Source of the DNA: Gorsachius magnificus
Taxonomy: Eukaryota > Chordata > Aves > Pelecaniformes > Ardeidae
Length of the DNA stretch: 64,000 nucleotides
Assembly: GCA_034008185.1 (NCBI GenBank)
Contig: CM067084.1
Coordinates: forward strand, 19,372,885 to 19,436,884
Direction of reading: 5' to 3'
Each line of letters starts with the position of its first letter. Positions within the stretch are counted from its first letter, which is position 1. The notes under the pieces were generated by a model. The model searched no databases. It was given only the letters and a program-made list of their open reading frames with translations, and had not been told where the DNA came from. A program made the position numbers and the translations under genes. Below, piece by piece: positions 1 through 13,480 of this stretch.

Positions 1-571
1 TGGCGTAAATCCTTAAAATGGAGGAGGGAAATCTAATGATACAGACCTAATTTGAGAGGCTATGTTGATGCTAATACTATTTTTGGCTTGGAAAATTAGA
101 GGTAGGTGATAACTCAACCAGGATGCTTGAGGTTTAGCTGATATATAGAGGTTGTTTGCCTGTGTGTCTAGGGTGGGATTTTTTTTTATTTTTATAGCAG
201 AGATGAGAATGTTTGCAGGCAACATGTGTCAAATATTACCAGTGTGCATGAAGAGCCTGGGAAAACTAAATGACTAATCAGCAAAAATGCAGTTTAGTGT
301 AACAGGACATACACTTCCTTTGAAAATAGTCAATATGCGTAGGTTTCAGACTTTTTATAGATTCATGAGTACATTAATATAACATTTGCTTTTCTAAGTA
401 TTTAACTGGTGTAATGTTGTAATTGGTGTAACGGAGCTTAGAACTTGAATTCTGTATCACCGACTTTACCTTAAGAGCAAGGAAGTATTTTCCTTCCTCA
501 GTGCTGTCCGATGTTTTGCACTCAGGTGCCAGATGAAGGAAATCTATTAGTGAAAATTCAAACCCAGTTAC

Positions 572-638
572 TTTGTTGTGGTTGTGGGGTTTTGGGTTGG
601 GGTTTTTTTTTGGTTTGTTGGTTGGTTGGGGTTTTTTT
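572..638 (+). repeat. G/T-only low-complexity tract
   Basis: This stretch is built almost entirely of G and T, with G runs of 4, 3, 4 and 4 separated by T-rich spacers including GGTT units. On the minus strand it reads as an A/C-rich tract of the same kind as those at 8.6, 26.1, 36.7 and 45.4 kb. Three G runs are close together and the fourth is about 25 nt away, so a stable three-tier G-quadruplex is possible but not certain. Confidence 0.8.
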
Positions 639-2135
639 AAGTTCAACAGCAGATATCTGTAATTTCAACAACCTGCAAGCTTCTTTCAGTTGCCTGATGC
701 CTTCTTACTCCCTAACCACTTATTCCTCCATTACAACCATGCTTCAGACCCTGTCAACCATTCTCCTCAAACTTCTTCCCTTGCCATCATCCCGGCTCCT
801 TCCTAGTAGCATGCCTGGTGTTGCATCTGCTCTTACTCTGACCTGATGTGGTGTCAGTCACCTTGTGTTAGATATGCAACATGTGCATATGTTGCTCTTT
901 GAAATTCTGCAATTTCAGAAATCATATATAAAATGTAGGACGTAGGAAATCAAAAATTAGCATTTGTCCTTTACTGAAGGTGGCTTGTGCATTGGGCAGG
1001 TGTTGCATCATTAACTGGAGAGGATGATGCTGGAGTGATTCTTTTTTCATTCTCCCTTGGTTCTTGTTCTCATAAGGACTGTAACAGTCTTGCATCTTGT
1101 TTTCTCTTTTGTCGTATCTTTGCATTGGGCTGTTTCAAATATATTGGCTGTGTTCTCATATCCTGTAAAGTTACTTCTACCCAGCTCTAAAGACTACTTT
1201 TGTTTAATGACCAGTAGCTAACCTTCTTGGCTTGTGTTTTTACCCTTGGAGATATCTGCTAGCATCCTGGGCTTCTACTATTAGGGATTTCTTCTGTGCT
1301 AGTATTATTCTTGTTGTTCTCAATGCCCAGTGAATAATATCCCGTGTTTACTTTCAGTGGAGTAACACCGTGTTCTTTTTAACCTTTTGTCACCCTCTTG
1401 CGTCCCCCCTCCCTTCTGCCCCCAGTCATCACATTTCACTGAATTTGGAAGTCATTCTGGCAAGAAGTGATCTTAGGGATCTCTCCAAAAAGGGCTTAAA
1501 ATCAGTACATTAAGAGAGTGCCATAGGAATGCTATTCCCCACAACAACCTACTTGCCTGTACTCCAGAGCATGCACTCTCATGCAACAGAACCTGTGATG
1601 TGGGCACGCCGCTTCACTAGTACTCTAGAGAAATAAGGCAACCTTAGACAAAATAGGAATATTGTCTGTGCATGACTTCGAGGTTCTCCTCTAGTAACTA
1701 ATTTCCACAGGTGTGCAATATATACACCTTGATTATTAAAAGCACTGGTCTCCTTTATTATTTTGTTATACTTCATTGAAGAGTTTTCAGTTGCAGCTAA
1801 TGAGAGAAGGTAATCAATAGTTCTCAGAAAACTTGAAATTGATTCATACTAGGCTCTTTCTATAGTAATTTATTTTTTGAAGTATGATAAAATCCATGAC
1901 AAGCAGCAAAATGCATTTGTAGAATTAAATCCCCGTATTAGCATAACTGTAACAAGAATTTAACAATGACTGCAGAAGCATAGCCACAGAATGATAGCAG
2001 TATTCTGGATATTTTTTCCCCTCTCCACTGAATATATGTGTTAAAGGCATTTTTATAGAGAAAAATAATTGCTTACACTTTGCTCTACCAGTAATGTTCT
2101 GTATGACCACTAATCAGTCTCAGTGAAACTTATTG

Positions 2136-2161
2136 TGCTCTGCTTGATCTCAAGCAGAGCA
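2136..2161. repeat. perfect 12-bp inverted repeat with 2-nt centre
   Basis: The left arm TGCTCTGCTTGA is followed by TC and then its exact reverse complement TCAAGCAGAGCA. After one mismatched pair, three further pairs extend the stem. The sequence could form a small cruciform or RNA hairpin. The stem is too short for a typical pre-microRNA, and no T-run follows that would suggest a Pol III terminator. Function unknown. Confidence 0.85.
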
Positions 2162-5100
2162 AATGAAATACTCATTAGATGTGCATTATCTACATTGTTC
2201 AATACATAACTGTTGGGAGGAAGTAGGCAAAGAGGTAGTGATAGTGCTTTTCTACATCTCTTTAAGCAGTTAAAATGGCTTAAAAAGGAAATAGAAAAGA
2301 AACTATTTCCAAGAAAGACCTGGATTTTATCTGTGCTACACTGCATGAGCTTCTGATTCTGATGACACTACCATAATACATGTGATTTTAAGAGTAGTTA
2401 CTTGTCATGATACAAACATTACTAATCTAAGGAACTATTATTTTATTCTTTGAAACCAGTCTAATAATATTCTTTAATTCATTAGGTTGGCTGCTACATG
2501 GATTAACTACATGGTTAAACATGTCAAAGACCAACAGCTGAAACAGGTTTTCAAAGCCTCCTGTTTTCTTCTGTCATCAAGAGAGATAATAATGTAATTT
2601 AACATGGTGATAGTACATAGGTGGATGTCACAGTCATGTTTAATGATCCACAGTTTGCTTTTTTCCTTAGTGTATAAACCAGAGTTTGATAAAACTAGCT
2701 GTGTTACTTTCCTTGGGCTGTGGTCCATCTGTTCTCAAGGCAGACCTCTGGGAACTGACAGCTGCTTGGAGGTGCCTGTTGCTTCAGCGGGGTAAAGTTT
2801 CCTTAAGATTTTACCCAGCACCAGTGGAAATAATTAGATAACCTTTTCTCCTGACCTGGTGGTGATGGTGCGATACACAGTTAATATGATGATGTATTTG
2901 AGCTTTACAGTGCTCGCTGACTCCAAGCTGTGGAATTCAGTGTGAGCAGTGGTAGCTTAGCATCCTGAATATAAAGACTTTTCATATATAGGAAGAATAA
3001 GAAAAAATTATATCCATGAGGAAGTGTGGTATCTTCACAAGTTGGAAAAGGGGGAAAAAAAGCCTTCAGATAAAAGATATTCTTAGGGAGGATGAGACTG
3101 TGTTGACAAAAGACTGCATATATTTATGACGCCAAAAAGAACAGTTAGTGGGATGATCTTTTAAGTGACAAATAGATCTGACATTGATATGAATGTTTCT
3201 TTTCCATAGAGGACATTCTGATTTAGATTGTTCCTTTATAAGAAATCTATAGAAGTTATATTGTGAAAAATGTAGCACACTTGATCAACGGTTATTTTTT
3301 TGTACCTTTCATTCTTTAATAATTTAAAATGTGAAATGCTCAGTAAATTAAGTCAGTGATTCGTAGAGCATGTTCTTTTAATTGTTATTGTAATAATGTC
3401 AGAAGTCTCTGAAACATCACTATAAGGGATTTGCATTAGTTGTCTGTTTACTCCAGAGTCTTCTAATCACTCCACAACAATATACACAGTGGTTATCTTC
3501 CCAAAATCTGCTAAATGTTTAATCCTGGTTTTCAGTATCATTTGGAAATGTCACAACCTGCTAATCTTGCAGGTGTATTTCCATTAGGAAAAATAATTGT
3601 AAGGAGGAGGATATCAATTCCAGACAGCTAAAAAAAAAATGGAATGAGCAATAAACCTGTCAAAAACATGTTCTTCTGATATGTATAGAATTTCTCTAAG
3701 GAGTATACGAACACATATTTAGCAAAAATTTAAAGATAGATGTCCGTGTTTTCTAACTCACTCAAAACTTCCTTTCAGAGAGTAGTAGGTACCTGCCATA
3801 ACCATTTAGCAGAGAAAAAGAAGAGAAGTGTCTGCCCTAGCGCTGAATTACTCAAAGCAAGTGGGGTTTCCCTGCTGTCTGTGAGCATCATAGCCGTAAG
3901 CAGTGAGGATGAGCTGCAAAAGCAGCTGCTTTTGCCTCTGTGCTGTCTTGCTGTAGGCCGGTCTGACTCCTTACCACCCGTGTTTTACCTGTTGGCAGCG
4001 ATGAGACCTCTAAGAGCAGATGAGTGACTCTGCACCCCACTCCTGCCATCCCTGAGCGTAGGGGAGGAGCTGCAGTGGTGGGTCTGCAAGGGAGTCTGCT
4101 GCTGCTCTGAGCCCATGCCACCAAACACCTTCAGTCGCATGCTTGTGTGGACACAGCTGAAAAAGTTAAGACACAAACTCTTCCCTCCTCACCATTTGGA
4201 CAGAAAGCATATATAGATCTGTTATTTAAACCATAGCATTGCCATGCATCTTAACAAAATCAGCAATAGGATGATTTATTTATACACCATGCACTTTATT
4301 GAAACATTCCTGATAACAGAAGTACCTGTCTGTTGCGGTTTTGGGTGGCTGTTTTAGAATGCTTCCCTATTTTGGCTCTATTAACAAAGATTTGGCTATA
4401 TTATAAAAGTTTTTTTACCTGATAAAAGTTTGGGCTCCTCTAGAAGAATTCTAGACAGAAGGTCCAGAATTATGTGTTTTATATACCCTGTTGTATTACA
4501 CATACATGCACAGATTTGTCTTTCGTCTCTGGATAAGGGGGGAAAAAATATTTTAAAAAATCAAGTGAGATCTTCCATGAAACTAAATTTTCTTGGTCAT
4601 CCTTACCTATTATACATCTCAATGTTGCAAGTAAAACAGTAGAAAATTGTATAATCATCCTGCTTATAGGAAATGGAGAGGAAAAAACTCTTCACCTTTT
4701 ATTTTAGTAGATTTCAGTACCTAACTGAAATAAGGTAACAAAGAAATAAATGGTCCCATCACACTGGAGCAGATGATACTGCCCTAGGGGCTGTGGTGTG
4801 TGAATGAGCTGTTTCAAGTTTTCAGCAAGTGAGATTTCTGTGAAATAGTTACAGCCATGGCTAGAATTCCGTTCTGTCATTTAAGACCACAATGCAAGAC
4901 ATGGCCAAAAATCTTAAGGTGAGGAAAAAAAATGCACTATTCCTTTCAGTGAAAAAATAAAAGTAGTGGCATAGAGATATTATTTTGCCTGGAGTGAGTA
5001 ACATTTGCTCTGGGTACCGGCAGCTTTCAATTTGTGGTGATGACCTTTTTTCTTAGTACCAGGAGCCTGCTCTAGTGTTTTAAGTAGTCTTGGCTTCTCT

Positions 5101-5294
5101 GCACCCTGGAGAGGTAACACAGCCTTAGGTTTTCCCTGAAGTCTCTTTCAAATTGGTTTTTATACTGAGTATGCTCAAGACAGCTGCTAAGTTAAGTAAG
5201 TTTCTGTGATTTCTTCCAAGCAACTTGTTTATAAGCTAATTAAATACCTTCCAGTAGAACTGTGGGAACAGTCTTCTCAAACTTCAGGTGCCTG

Positions 5295-5360
5295 CAAATA
5301 ACCAAAACCAAATCAACAGCAACAAAAAAACTAAACCAAACCCCAAGAAAACAACCCAAA
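5295..5360 (+). repeat. A/C-rich low-complexity tract
   Basis: An A/C-dominated run with CCAAAACC, ACTAAACC and AAACCCC-like units and a few interrupting G/T bases. It belongs with the other C/A-rich tracts in the window and has no coding interpretation. Confidence 0.65.
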
Positions 5361-5930
5361 GCTTGCTGGATAGATGATGAAATGATTACAACCACACACC
5401 TATTAATTCAAAGTCATTCTCAGCACAAGGAAGAAAGGGAGCTGGAAGAAGTACTGAAAAGTTGTAGGAAAAGAATGTGTTTATTTGCACAGGTGCACCT
5501 GCACATACCTTGTGCCATGTATTTATGTGTGCGTGTATGTATTTTGTTGCTGTGCTTGCCCATCTTCCTTTTTGCCTAGCAAAACAGGTCCTTATCTGTT
5601 AGCCTAGTCTCAGAAGGGCCTCTGGTAGGAGATTCTGCCTCCAAGCACCTGAGGCAGTCTGCGTAGTTCTATCAGGAATGCAGTTAGTCATGCGAGCTGG
5701 GTTGTGCGGGTCGGTGGACTGGGCAGGTACTTGTAGTGTATCAGGATGGGACTTGCCTTTGTGGGATAGGAGGGGTCTTCCTCTGTTTGGTTTTGTGAAG
5801 GACTTTGTACTAGCCAGTGTGGTGGTGCTTTAATAACATCATCGTTTCACACCCTTTGACGAGATATTACTGTGTCTGTGTTCCACTGTCACCTGTGTTT
5901 AATACATATGATCTATGCTAAAATGGAGAA

Positions 5931-5988
5931 AATATATAGTTAGATAGATATAGATATATGAGCATATATAGAGAGATAGATGAGTGAG
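5931..5988 (+). repeat. degenerate GATA/TATA simple repeat
   Basis: Overlapping TAGA, GATA, ATAT and TGAG units make a degraded tetranucleotide microsatellite. Interruptions suggest it is old and unlikely to be highly polymorphic. Confidence 0.75.
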
Positions 5989-8624
5989 TAGCGAGTGAAT
6001 TTTTCTTCTTTAGTCCAGGACAACTTTTTGAGTAGCTGCTTAAACACAAGTTATAATTATAGCTCAGTTCATGACAGGCTATATCTGCTGTAATTTGCCA
6101 GTGCCTAGCTTAAAATTTCGAAGTTGTGGAAGACTACATCTTTAAAAGTCTGAGGCCACTGATCTCATCTTTTGAGGAAGAGACCTATTTGCTGGCAACT
6201 CAGGCTGGAGAGCAATAAATCCATCTGAAGCCAAGAAATGCTTGGTGCTAGGAACAAAACTGAGGGTCTCATTTAGAATAAGTAGCAATAGGGGGTTCTT
6301 TCACCTGCAGGAAGATTACATCCTTTAAATCAACTTTCGTTCTTAGGGGTTTTTTCCTGTTTGCTAAGAAGCAGGATTCATTCTAGACCATATGAAAGCC
6401 CTTCCTGCTGTTTTGATGTAAAGCCTTCTGGAGCTTATAAATCACAAATAACTTTGCTATTTCACTTCATAGCTCCCACATCCACAGTTCCATGTATTCA
6501 GTATTTCATTCAAGGTGGATAGAGTTTCATTAATCTTCAAAATGTGCGATGGGATAAATTCCCAATGTTTAATTTTTCACTCTGTCTCAAAACTTCAGTC
6601 ACAGAAGAAGAAAGGCAAGCCCATAAAACAGATGCCTACTTGGAGAATATAAAGACAAATCTTTACTCAGATCCAAAATAAGTAAAATTTTAATAGAATA
6701 TAATAACAGAATGTGAATCACGCTTGTACCTCATCTCAGCTCAGTGTTTTAAGAGGCGGACAGGTCTTTGGCTTTAAAAAAAAAAAAAAAAAGCACAAAC
6801 AAATGCAAAATAACAAAATTTTTGTAATTGTTGTGAAGTTTCTTGTATACCCTTTTGGAAGCAAGCTGTTTGAATTTTATTTCTTTTTCTGTTTACTTTT
6901 ACAAGAAACTTTCCAGTTTCCATGAAAATAAAAATATTTATTTCATTGTCTCTACAACTGGAAATAAATCACATCTTTCAGGGCCTATTTGTTAGTGAAG
7001 TAGTTCACTCCTGATGAAAACTATGTCTAATTCTATTTAGATATGTTATCAGAACAGCTTGTAGCTGCTACCAGCTAGCATACTACTTGATCTTCCTTGT
7101 AACTTAGAGCTCATTTTATTCATTATATGAGAGACTAATATTCATTTTACCATTATTCTCACACAAAAATCAAAGTGCCAATCATAATTTACTACTAGCC
7201 AATAACTATTGTCTGTAGAGCTTTAATCTTACATATAAAAAACAATGTTGGTCATTTACTCTTTCTATAAGCACATTTTTGCCCTAATATCCCTTTAGTT
7301 ATGATGACAGGAAATGTGTCATGGATTTGTTTTTAGAACAAACAACACAAAAATAAATAAACCCCCCTGAAGTTCATTTCAATATGCTTATTTGCAGTGA
7401 ACTCCATAATGAGAACGTACTATGGGGAAAAAGCATAACACAAAGGTTGCTATGGGCTTTACAAAAGGTGCATAGTTTTAAAATTGAACTTATCAGCGAA
7501 AAATGAAAGAAAAAAAATCTAAGAAAAATACAGGGTAAAAGAGACTGTGCCTCCAACAAACGGGGTTTTCTTTTCATCAGCTCTAGGATGAGTGACTGAT
7601 GCAACTACTGGTGCAATTTTTGTAGGTAGGTGATTGTTTAATCCCATGATTTCTTCCTAGTTTATACTGCTCTTGAGTAATTACTGTGTGCTGGTAGTAA
7701 ACTTGCATTCAGCTGAGAAAAAAAAAAAGGAAATACAAAACTTGTCCTATTTGAGGAATATCCAAAAAAGAGTGCTTAGATTTTTTTTTTTTTTTTAAAC
7801 CCCATAATTTCTTCCATGCTCTGTCACAAGCTTCAGGGATAAAAAAAAAAAAAACAACAAAACTTTAGAAAGGCTTATGCAAACTGTTGTCATAACATAC
7901 TGCTAGAGCTGTGTTATGCTTGCTCGCCTGAACGTCCATTCTGCACCCTTGTTTGCCGCCTCCTTGTCTATTTAAAAAAAAGAAAATAAGCCATTAAGGA
8001 ACGTCTTTTCTCTTTGCACAAGCAAATGTAGTATCTATACCAAAAGGTAGCATTGCCAATTTCTGCACTGGCACAGAAGAAAAAATATGGTCTATCCTCC
8101 CTTCTCTTTGTACATAGGTTTGCTGATACTAGGTATTAAAGTTAGAATGCTTATTTTAGCTTTTCAAGAAAACCATGGAACAAAGTGGGTTTACTCGCTT
8201 TATAAAGTGCTGTAACTAGTGCCCATTTTATAGTAATAATTTAGCTTTCTTATTCTTTTGTACCAAAAGTACAACCTTATAAATGAGTATACTAGTTAGC
8301 TATTTTTATATTTTACTGCTTCATCTAAAAATACTTAATGTATTTTATAATTAAAAATATGTATTATTTAGAAACTGTCCAAAAATTTATTTAGGTTCTG
8401 TCATACGCTCCAGCATCAGTAATTATTATTTTATTCACACAGCCAAGATTTCAGATCCAATCCAACATCAGTTAGTGGTATAATCCATTTTCCATATTAA
8501 TCTCTGTGACAGCAAGCATTCTTGTTAAGGCATCATCCATTTGCTCCCTCACCCATATGTATTAAAAATGCTTGTAACAAGTGAAATCGCATTGCAAGGA
8601 TCAGAAAAAGTTTTAAATGTAGAT

Positions 8625-8688
8625 GAAAAACAAAGAAAAAAATAACGCAAAACAAACAAAAAAACCCAACCCCAAACAAGCCCCCCAA
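8625..8688 (+). repeat. A/C-rich low-complexity tract
   Basis: An A-rich beginning passes into runs of AAACC, CCAACCCC and a six-base C run, with almost no G or T. It has the same composition as the tracts at 26081, 36693 and 45403. Confidence 0.75.
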
Positions 8689-9394
8689 ATTAGATATGAA
8701 CAGACTTTTAGAACCATTAGTTCTTCAAATATGCATTTTTCAAGATATTAGGTTTGTGAAATTTCTCAGAATGGGAAAGAGGAAATAGTGAGAATTATTC
8801 TGCTATGACAGTTTACTGATGCAAGAGGAACAGAACAGGCATAAAACATGTTCAGCCTTGCTTTTGAGTCACAGGATCAAGCACACAGAGCAGGACCCAG
8901 ACAGGACTCCCAAGTGCTAGTCTAGCTCCAGGACTGCTCTGATTCTGCAACAGAGATTAGACTACCTGCTTTCAGATTTTTTTTAGTTTAATGTTAAAGT
9001 ATAAAGAAATTCAACCTGCACACTTATGGGATGGTTTGTGGGTTTTATTAGTTTATTTTTGGAATGTATGCTAAAGTTTATCAAAAATGTCCATATTTTT
9101 TCCTGTGGGGAAAAAAATAACTTGCATCTCATGTTTTCTGAAACAGATGTGTGCTAAGAACTTACTGTTATAGCATTACTGCTACTTATAAAAGTTCTTG
9201 GTTTGAATTCGCTTTAAGTTTTGTAAAATTAATATTTTTAATTTTTTTTTTCCTTCCAGTTAGTGCTAGACACTTCCTGGCAGATAATAACAAAAGCTAA
9301 TAGACTGTGGTACAGATAAACAGCTGTAATTATTGTTCTGTTTTCGATATGCTGCATACTGTTATTGTTGCAATAGCATCAGTTTGGCTTGTTT

Positions 9395-9511
9395 TAAAAA
9401 AAAAAATTTAAAACCAAAACCAACCAATAACAACCTGCAGCAAATAAATATTTTCTCATATTTCTTTCTTCATCCTAAAAAAAAAACCAACAAAGAAACA
9501 AAAAACCCCAT
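9395..9511 (+). repeat. paired A/C-rich tracts
   Basis: Two A/C-rich pieces (about 9395-9440 and 9476-9511) flank a short T-rich segment. Both combine poly-A with ACCAA and CCCC units. They lie just upstream of a likely old CR1 3' end, but nothing shows that they are part of that element. Confidence 0.65.
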
Positions 9512-9537
9512 GCAAAATATTACATCACCACATTTAA

Positions 9538-9615
9538 AATCAGAAGGTACTATTGGATTATCTGGTCTGAGTTTGTGTGTCACAAATCATTGTCTTCCTG
9601 TATCAAATATCTTAT
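9538..9615 (-). mobile_element. old CR1-type 3' end fragment
   Basis: The plus strand reads like the reverse complement of an old amniote CR1 3' region: a degraded version of the 'gatcatctagtctgacctcctgta' type of sequence lies at about 9550-9600. Divergence is high and no terminal 8-bp repeat is preserved, so edges are approximate. The family call is from memory of consensus sequence. Confidence 0.45.
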
Positions 9616-12600
9616 GAATAGGTAAACAGAAACACAAGATCAGGCACCTTTCTGTAGATTACACTTTGCATTATAATTCCCATAAAACTGCCCAAGACTT
9701 CAAAGGATGGCTAATCCAATACTTTTCTGATAGTTTGCTCTAATCATGTGCCAAGTTTAATTTCTGTGTTCTGACTGAGTTAGAATCTTGAACTTAACTT
9801 ACTTCACTAATTTTTGACTTTTTTGTATAAGAGGAAAAATATCCTCAAGTCTGAAAACTGGCCTTTCCCTCAGAGGTTATCAGTGTTTAGTTTTAGACTT
9901 GAGAGTCATACATTTTGGTATTTATGATGGTTGTAGCCATTTCCAAAAGTTATTGTGATCAGTTGGGAATAAGGTGATGCCAGTAAAACTCAGTTTGGGG
10001 TTACAGCAGTAAAGATTTATTATTGATGTCATGACACATGTAAATATTTATTCCCCTACTTGAATATCTATTTAAAAAGATCGACCTCCAAGCAGGTGGG
10101 TGGTTAATCTTGAAACTGTCATAAATGAGTGCAATGTGAAGGTGAGTGTAGTGTCTCTTGTGTTTGAAAATGGATGCTTTAAAATCATTAGAAAATGAAA
10201 GAAAGTCAGTCTTGTTAATGATAGTTTGAGACAGTATATCTCCCAAATGAAAGTTCCTGCTACCACCACAGCTCTAAAATCTGCATGTTACCTAGAAAAG
10301 GTTGCATAATAACATACCTTGTTCTCTATGTGAGTTTTGGTAGTCTCCAAGAGCCAAAGGTATCATCTTCTCTGCTTTATATTAATGTGGCCCATAGCCA
10401 TTAGAGATCCTGTATACACTAGTTCTCAATAACTATCACTGACCACATACAGTGCTAGTTCCTACCTCTTTCACTCAGCTCCTTCTGCTCAGAAAGTTAG
10501 TAAAGATTTTAATATTTGTCCTTGAATCATCTGGCCCACTTCAATGTTGGCAATCCACATCAAACTAGCACCAAGCTAGCACCTGTTATCCCTTTCCTAA
10601 TATTTTTTAACTAAACCAAAATCCCTTCATGTTTTCTAAGACCTTCTATAATGATAGCAGAATGACTCTTTAACCCAGTTTGGAAAAACATTGACGTTTT
10701 AAGGCTGGTAACCACACATCATACAGGTATGATTTTGAGGAGAAAACTGTTTTTATGAGAATTAGGATTCCTGGGGGCTTCCTTTACACAAACTAAACTA
10801 TCTGGTATGAGCCCGAGCAGAAAGCTGTTGTCAGGGGTGAGCACTGGAAGGAGCCCAGCTCCCATCCCAGGTCTCCAGTGGAAACTGTCAGCTACACAGG
10901 GCTGGAGGATGAACTGTATTGCCACTGCCACTTCACCAAATGACTGTAAAGACAGAGAAAGCAGAGGAAACCTGCTCTCTGTGAGAAAGGCATAGACAGA
11001 TCATATGCTCAGAGAAATTAGAAGCTGGGGAAATGCGAGGTCCTTCCCTTCACCTGAATCTTAGAGAGCAGTTGACTGCTGTAAGGGAATATTAAGAACT
11101 GTGCCATGCAGCATTACCCAGGCCACAGCAGTTATTCTTTGTCTATGCAGCATTGCAAATATTTTAATTCATGCAATATAATTTCAAAAAATGAACCAAA
11201 AAAAGCATTCAGAAATATCTGTTTTGCCAGGATTCATAAATTTCCGCTTTTGTTATATGTAATCCCTAATATAGGCCAGAATAATGTTCTCAAAATGCCC
11301 TAAAAATAAGTAATTTTTTTTAAAGTTAAAACTAGTTTAATGGTCTTACTGAAGTCAAGGGAAAACTCCATTTGATTTCAGTAGGGTTAGGATTTCACCA
11401 ACACTTATAGCTTTTAATATGCTGGATCACACTATGATACTACACACTATATATATGATATCAAAACTGCCATCTGAAAATTCCTCTTGTGTCTGAAGAA
11501 AAAAAAAAAAAGAAACTGTTCTAAAAATATACAAATACATCATTGCTTAAAATTGCTCATTTTTGGTTTTCTGTAAGTAACTTCATTCTAAGGTATTAAA
11601 AACCTAACCAAAAGAACCCAACAAATGTATAATATTATGTAAGGACTTCATGGATGCTTTATTATGGAGCCATTGGTTTTATTGTGGAAAGTACAGTTTG
11701 CTCATTGATAGTAAAAAGCTAAGCAGAATTATTCAACAATTTGTAAATAAAGTTGCCCAACTGCACCCCAGAATCAGAATCAAGGAATAAATTTAAATTA
11801 ATTAATAAATAATAGTGAAATAATAAGATATTGCCTAATGCAAAAGGTCCCTGGACAAGGTAAAAATTCCTGGCTGATATTATATACATCTATTTAAAAC
11901 AATATTTTAGCACAACTTCATAAATTAAAATAATTTTTTTTTACAAAACAGTTTGCAGTTTATCTCTACACATTTTTTTCTAACAGATTAGAGTAATAAT
12001 TTTAAAATTATTTATATACTGAGAATCCCTTAAGGAGGCAGGAAAGAAGTTGTATAAACTATCAGTGAATTTTAGAGGTAAGTGGTGGCTATCTAAAAGC
12101 ATGGGGTTTTAACCCTGTTTCGCATAGAGAGAAGGGGGGTGGGGAAAGCAATTAAAAAAACATTCAGAAAAATAAATGTCTTAAATGTTTTTCACCAAAT
12201 ATACCTTTTTTAATGAACATATTGTTTCAAGGAGTTATGATGAAACAAACATTTTTGTGGTAATGAATGTTTCCTATGGATCATGATAATGAAGTTTGTA
12301 AGTCATGTGTTGTTAAACTCAGCCTGCATTCTAATGCATGGTACAGATGGAACAACAAACATTTTCAAATTTTTCTCATTTTCCAGCTCATTTAGTTACT
12401 CTTTGCAGGGTACAAAGTAATTAGGCTCCTTCGTAAAGGTCTCTGTTTCTTAATACACAAAAGTCGTTCTTTGTTCTGTGCTGAACTCCAAGTTACCTGC
12501 TGGTACTTATCTTGCAGAACTCTGTGAGCTCTCAAAAATTCGTCACTAAAATAAACCATGAACTCAGAGAACATTACTTGGAGTTACTGCCAATATAACG

Positions 12601-13480
12601 TGTAGTAACTTCTGAAAATTTTGACTATTTAAAATCTTTCTTACTTTCAGTGATGCAGCTTCAAATAAGAGATCAACAATGCAAACACTTTAAATACTCA
12701 AATACACGTTAGGTCTTGGAACATCTGTGAATATTTTTTTGTTTTGTATCAGTTAGGCAGCACTTGTAAGGTGTTTGCACACTTTTTTAAACTGTATATA
12801 AATAATATATGATATGTATGATTTTTAAAAATACAAAATTAATGTATACCTATAATTCATGTATGTGCAAATACTTTATAAGTGCACATGTTCCCCCCTG
12901 CCCAATATGTTTCTGTACTTGTGCAATTTAACTGTTTTCCCAGGTTACTTTCTTGTGGCATGTCTACAGTGCGTGTTTTAAGGTATCATAGTAGAAAACT
13001 ATGTTAGATGAAGGGAAAAAGTAGCGACAGCAACATGACATGTCAATGCTACTGTAGTTGTGCAGTTTCTAGTCCCCATTTTGGCTTGCACAGGGATAGT
13101 TCAATTTTTTCTACAATACTTTGACTTACATGCTGTCACCTCAGTCTCTGTGCTGTCACTTGGGTTTTTCAGACCTGGAGAAGAACGGGAGTGTTTGCTT
13201 CTTGTCTGTCCCCCTCCCCACCAATATCATTAGCGTGAAAAAATCTGTGTATGTTTATGTATAGCAGTATGATTTATATCTCTACAGAAGACACTTGCAT
13301 TCATGAAAGGTTCCCATTCTGGAGGAGGTTGCCTTTCTCCTGTATGCTTGACTTTACTAAGTGGAAGGTGCACGCTTTGTTGTTTGGTGAATGTATTCTC
13401 TCTTTAAGTGGGATAAAACCCGGATTTACAGGGTTTTAATGAAGCTGTCTAATGTTGTTTTCTTATTTATCTATTTACAG
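9616..13480. other. non-coding AT-rich stretch
   Basis: No gene is seen. Two things stand out. Positions 9852-9888 share 30 of 37 positions with 21676-21712, and a palindromic repeat lies at 11345-11398 (listed separately). Short A-runs and an alternating TA patch near 11448-11462 are present. Confidence 0.65.
11345..11398. repeat. short palindromic MITE-like repeat, copy 1
   Basis: Arms at 11345-11361 and 11369-11385 are inverted repeats of each other (13 of 17 positions pair). The core motif is CTGAAGTCAA...TTGATTTCAG, followed by a GTAGGGTTAGGATTTCACC-type tail. The same core is found at 16819-16903. Motifs of this kind, a 'gaagtcaatggga' core in inverted orientation, are common in amniote genomes as old non-autonomous repeats. 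I cannot name the family with certainty. Confidence 0.5.

Larger units (their letters stand above)
1..5294. other. non-coding AT-rich stretch, no gene seen
   Basis: No coding gene is supported. Open frames on both strands stay at or below about 111 codons and look random. The most GC-rich part is about 3740-4140, which contains a pyrimidine-rich run ending in TAG near 3955 that resembles a splice acceptor, but no good donor follows. The G/T-rich tract at 572-638 and the inverted repeat at 2136-2161 are listed separately. Otherwise it is unique-looking intronic or intergenic DNA. Confidence 0.7.
5361..9394. other. non-coding stretch with simple repeats
   Basis: No gene is seen. The stretch holds a degenerate GATA/TATA repeat at 5931-5988, homopolymer runs at 6776-6792 (A17), 7781-7796 (T16) and 7841-7854 (A14), and a C/A-rich tract at 8625-8688. 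The rest is AT-rich unique sequence with scattered AATAAA-like hexamers that have no transcript context. Confidence 0.7.

Noticed and set aside
3740..4140. GC-richer patch with an acceptor-like pyrimidine run near 3930-3955
   Set aside because: No consensus donor follows at a sensible distance, and the frames on both strands are unrecognised.
6776..6792. A17 run as a possible poly(A) tail of a retrocopy
   Set aside because: No gene-like or LINE-like body upstream and no flanking direct repeats were seen.
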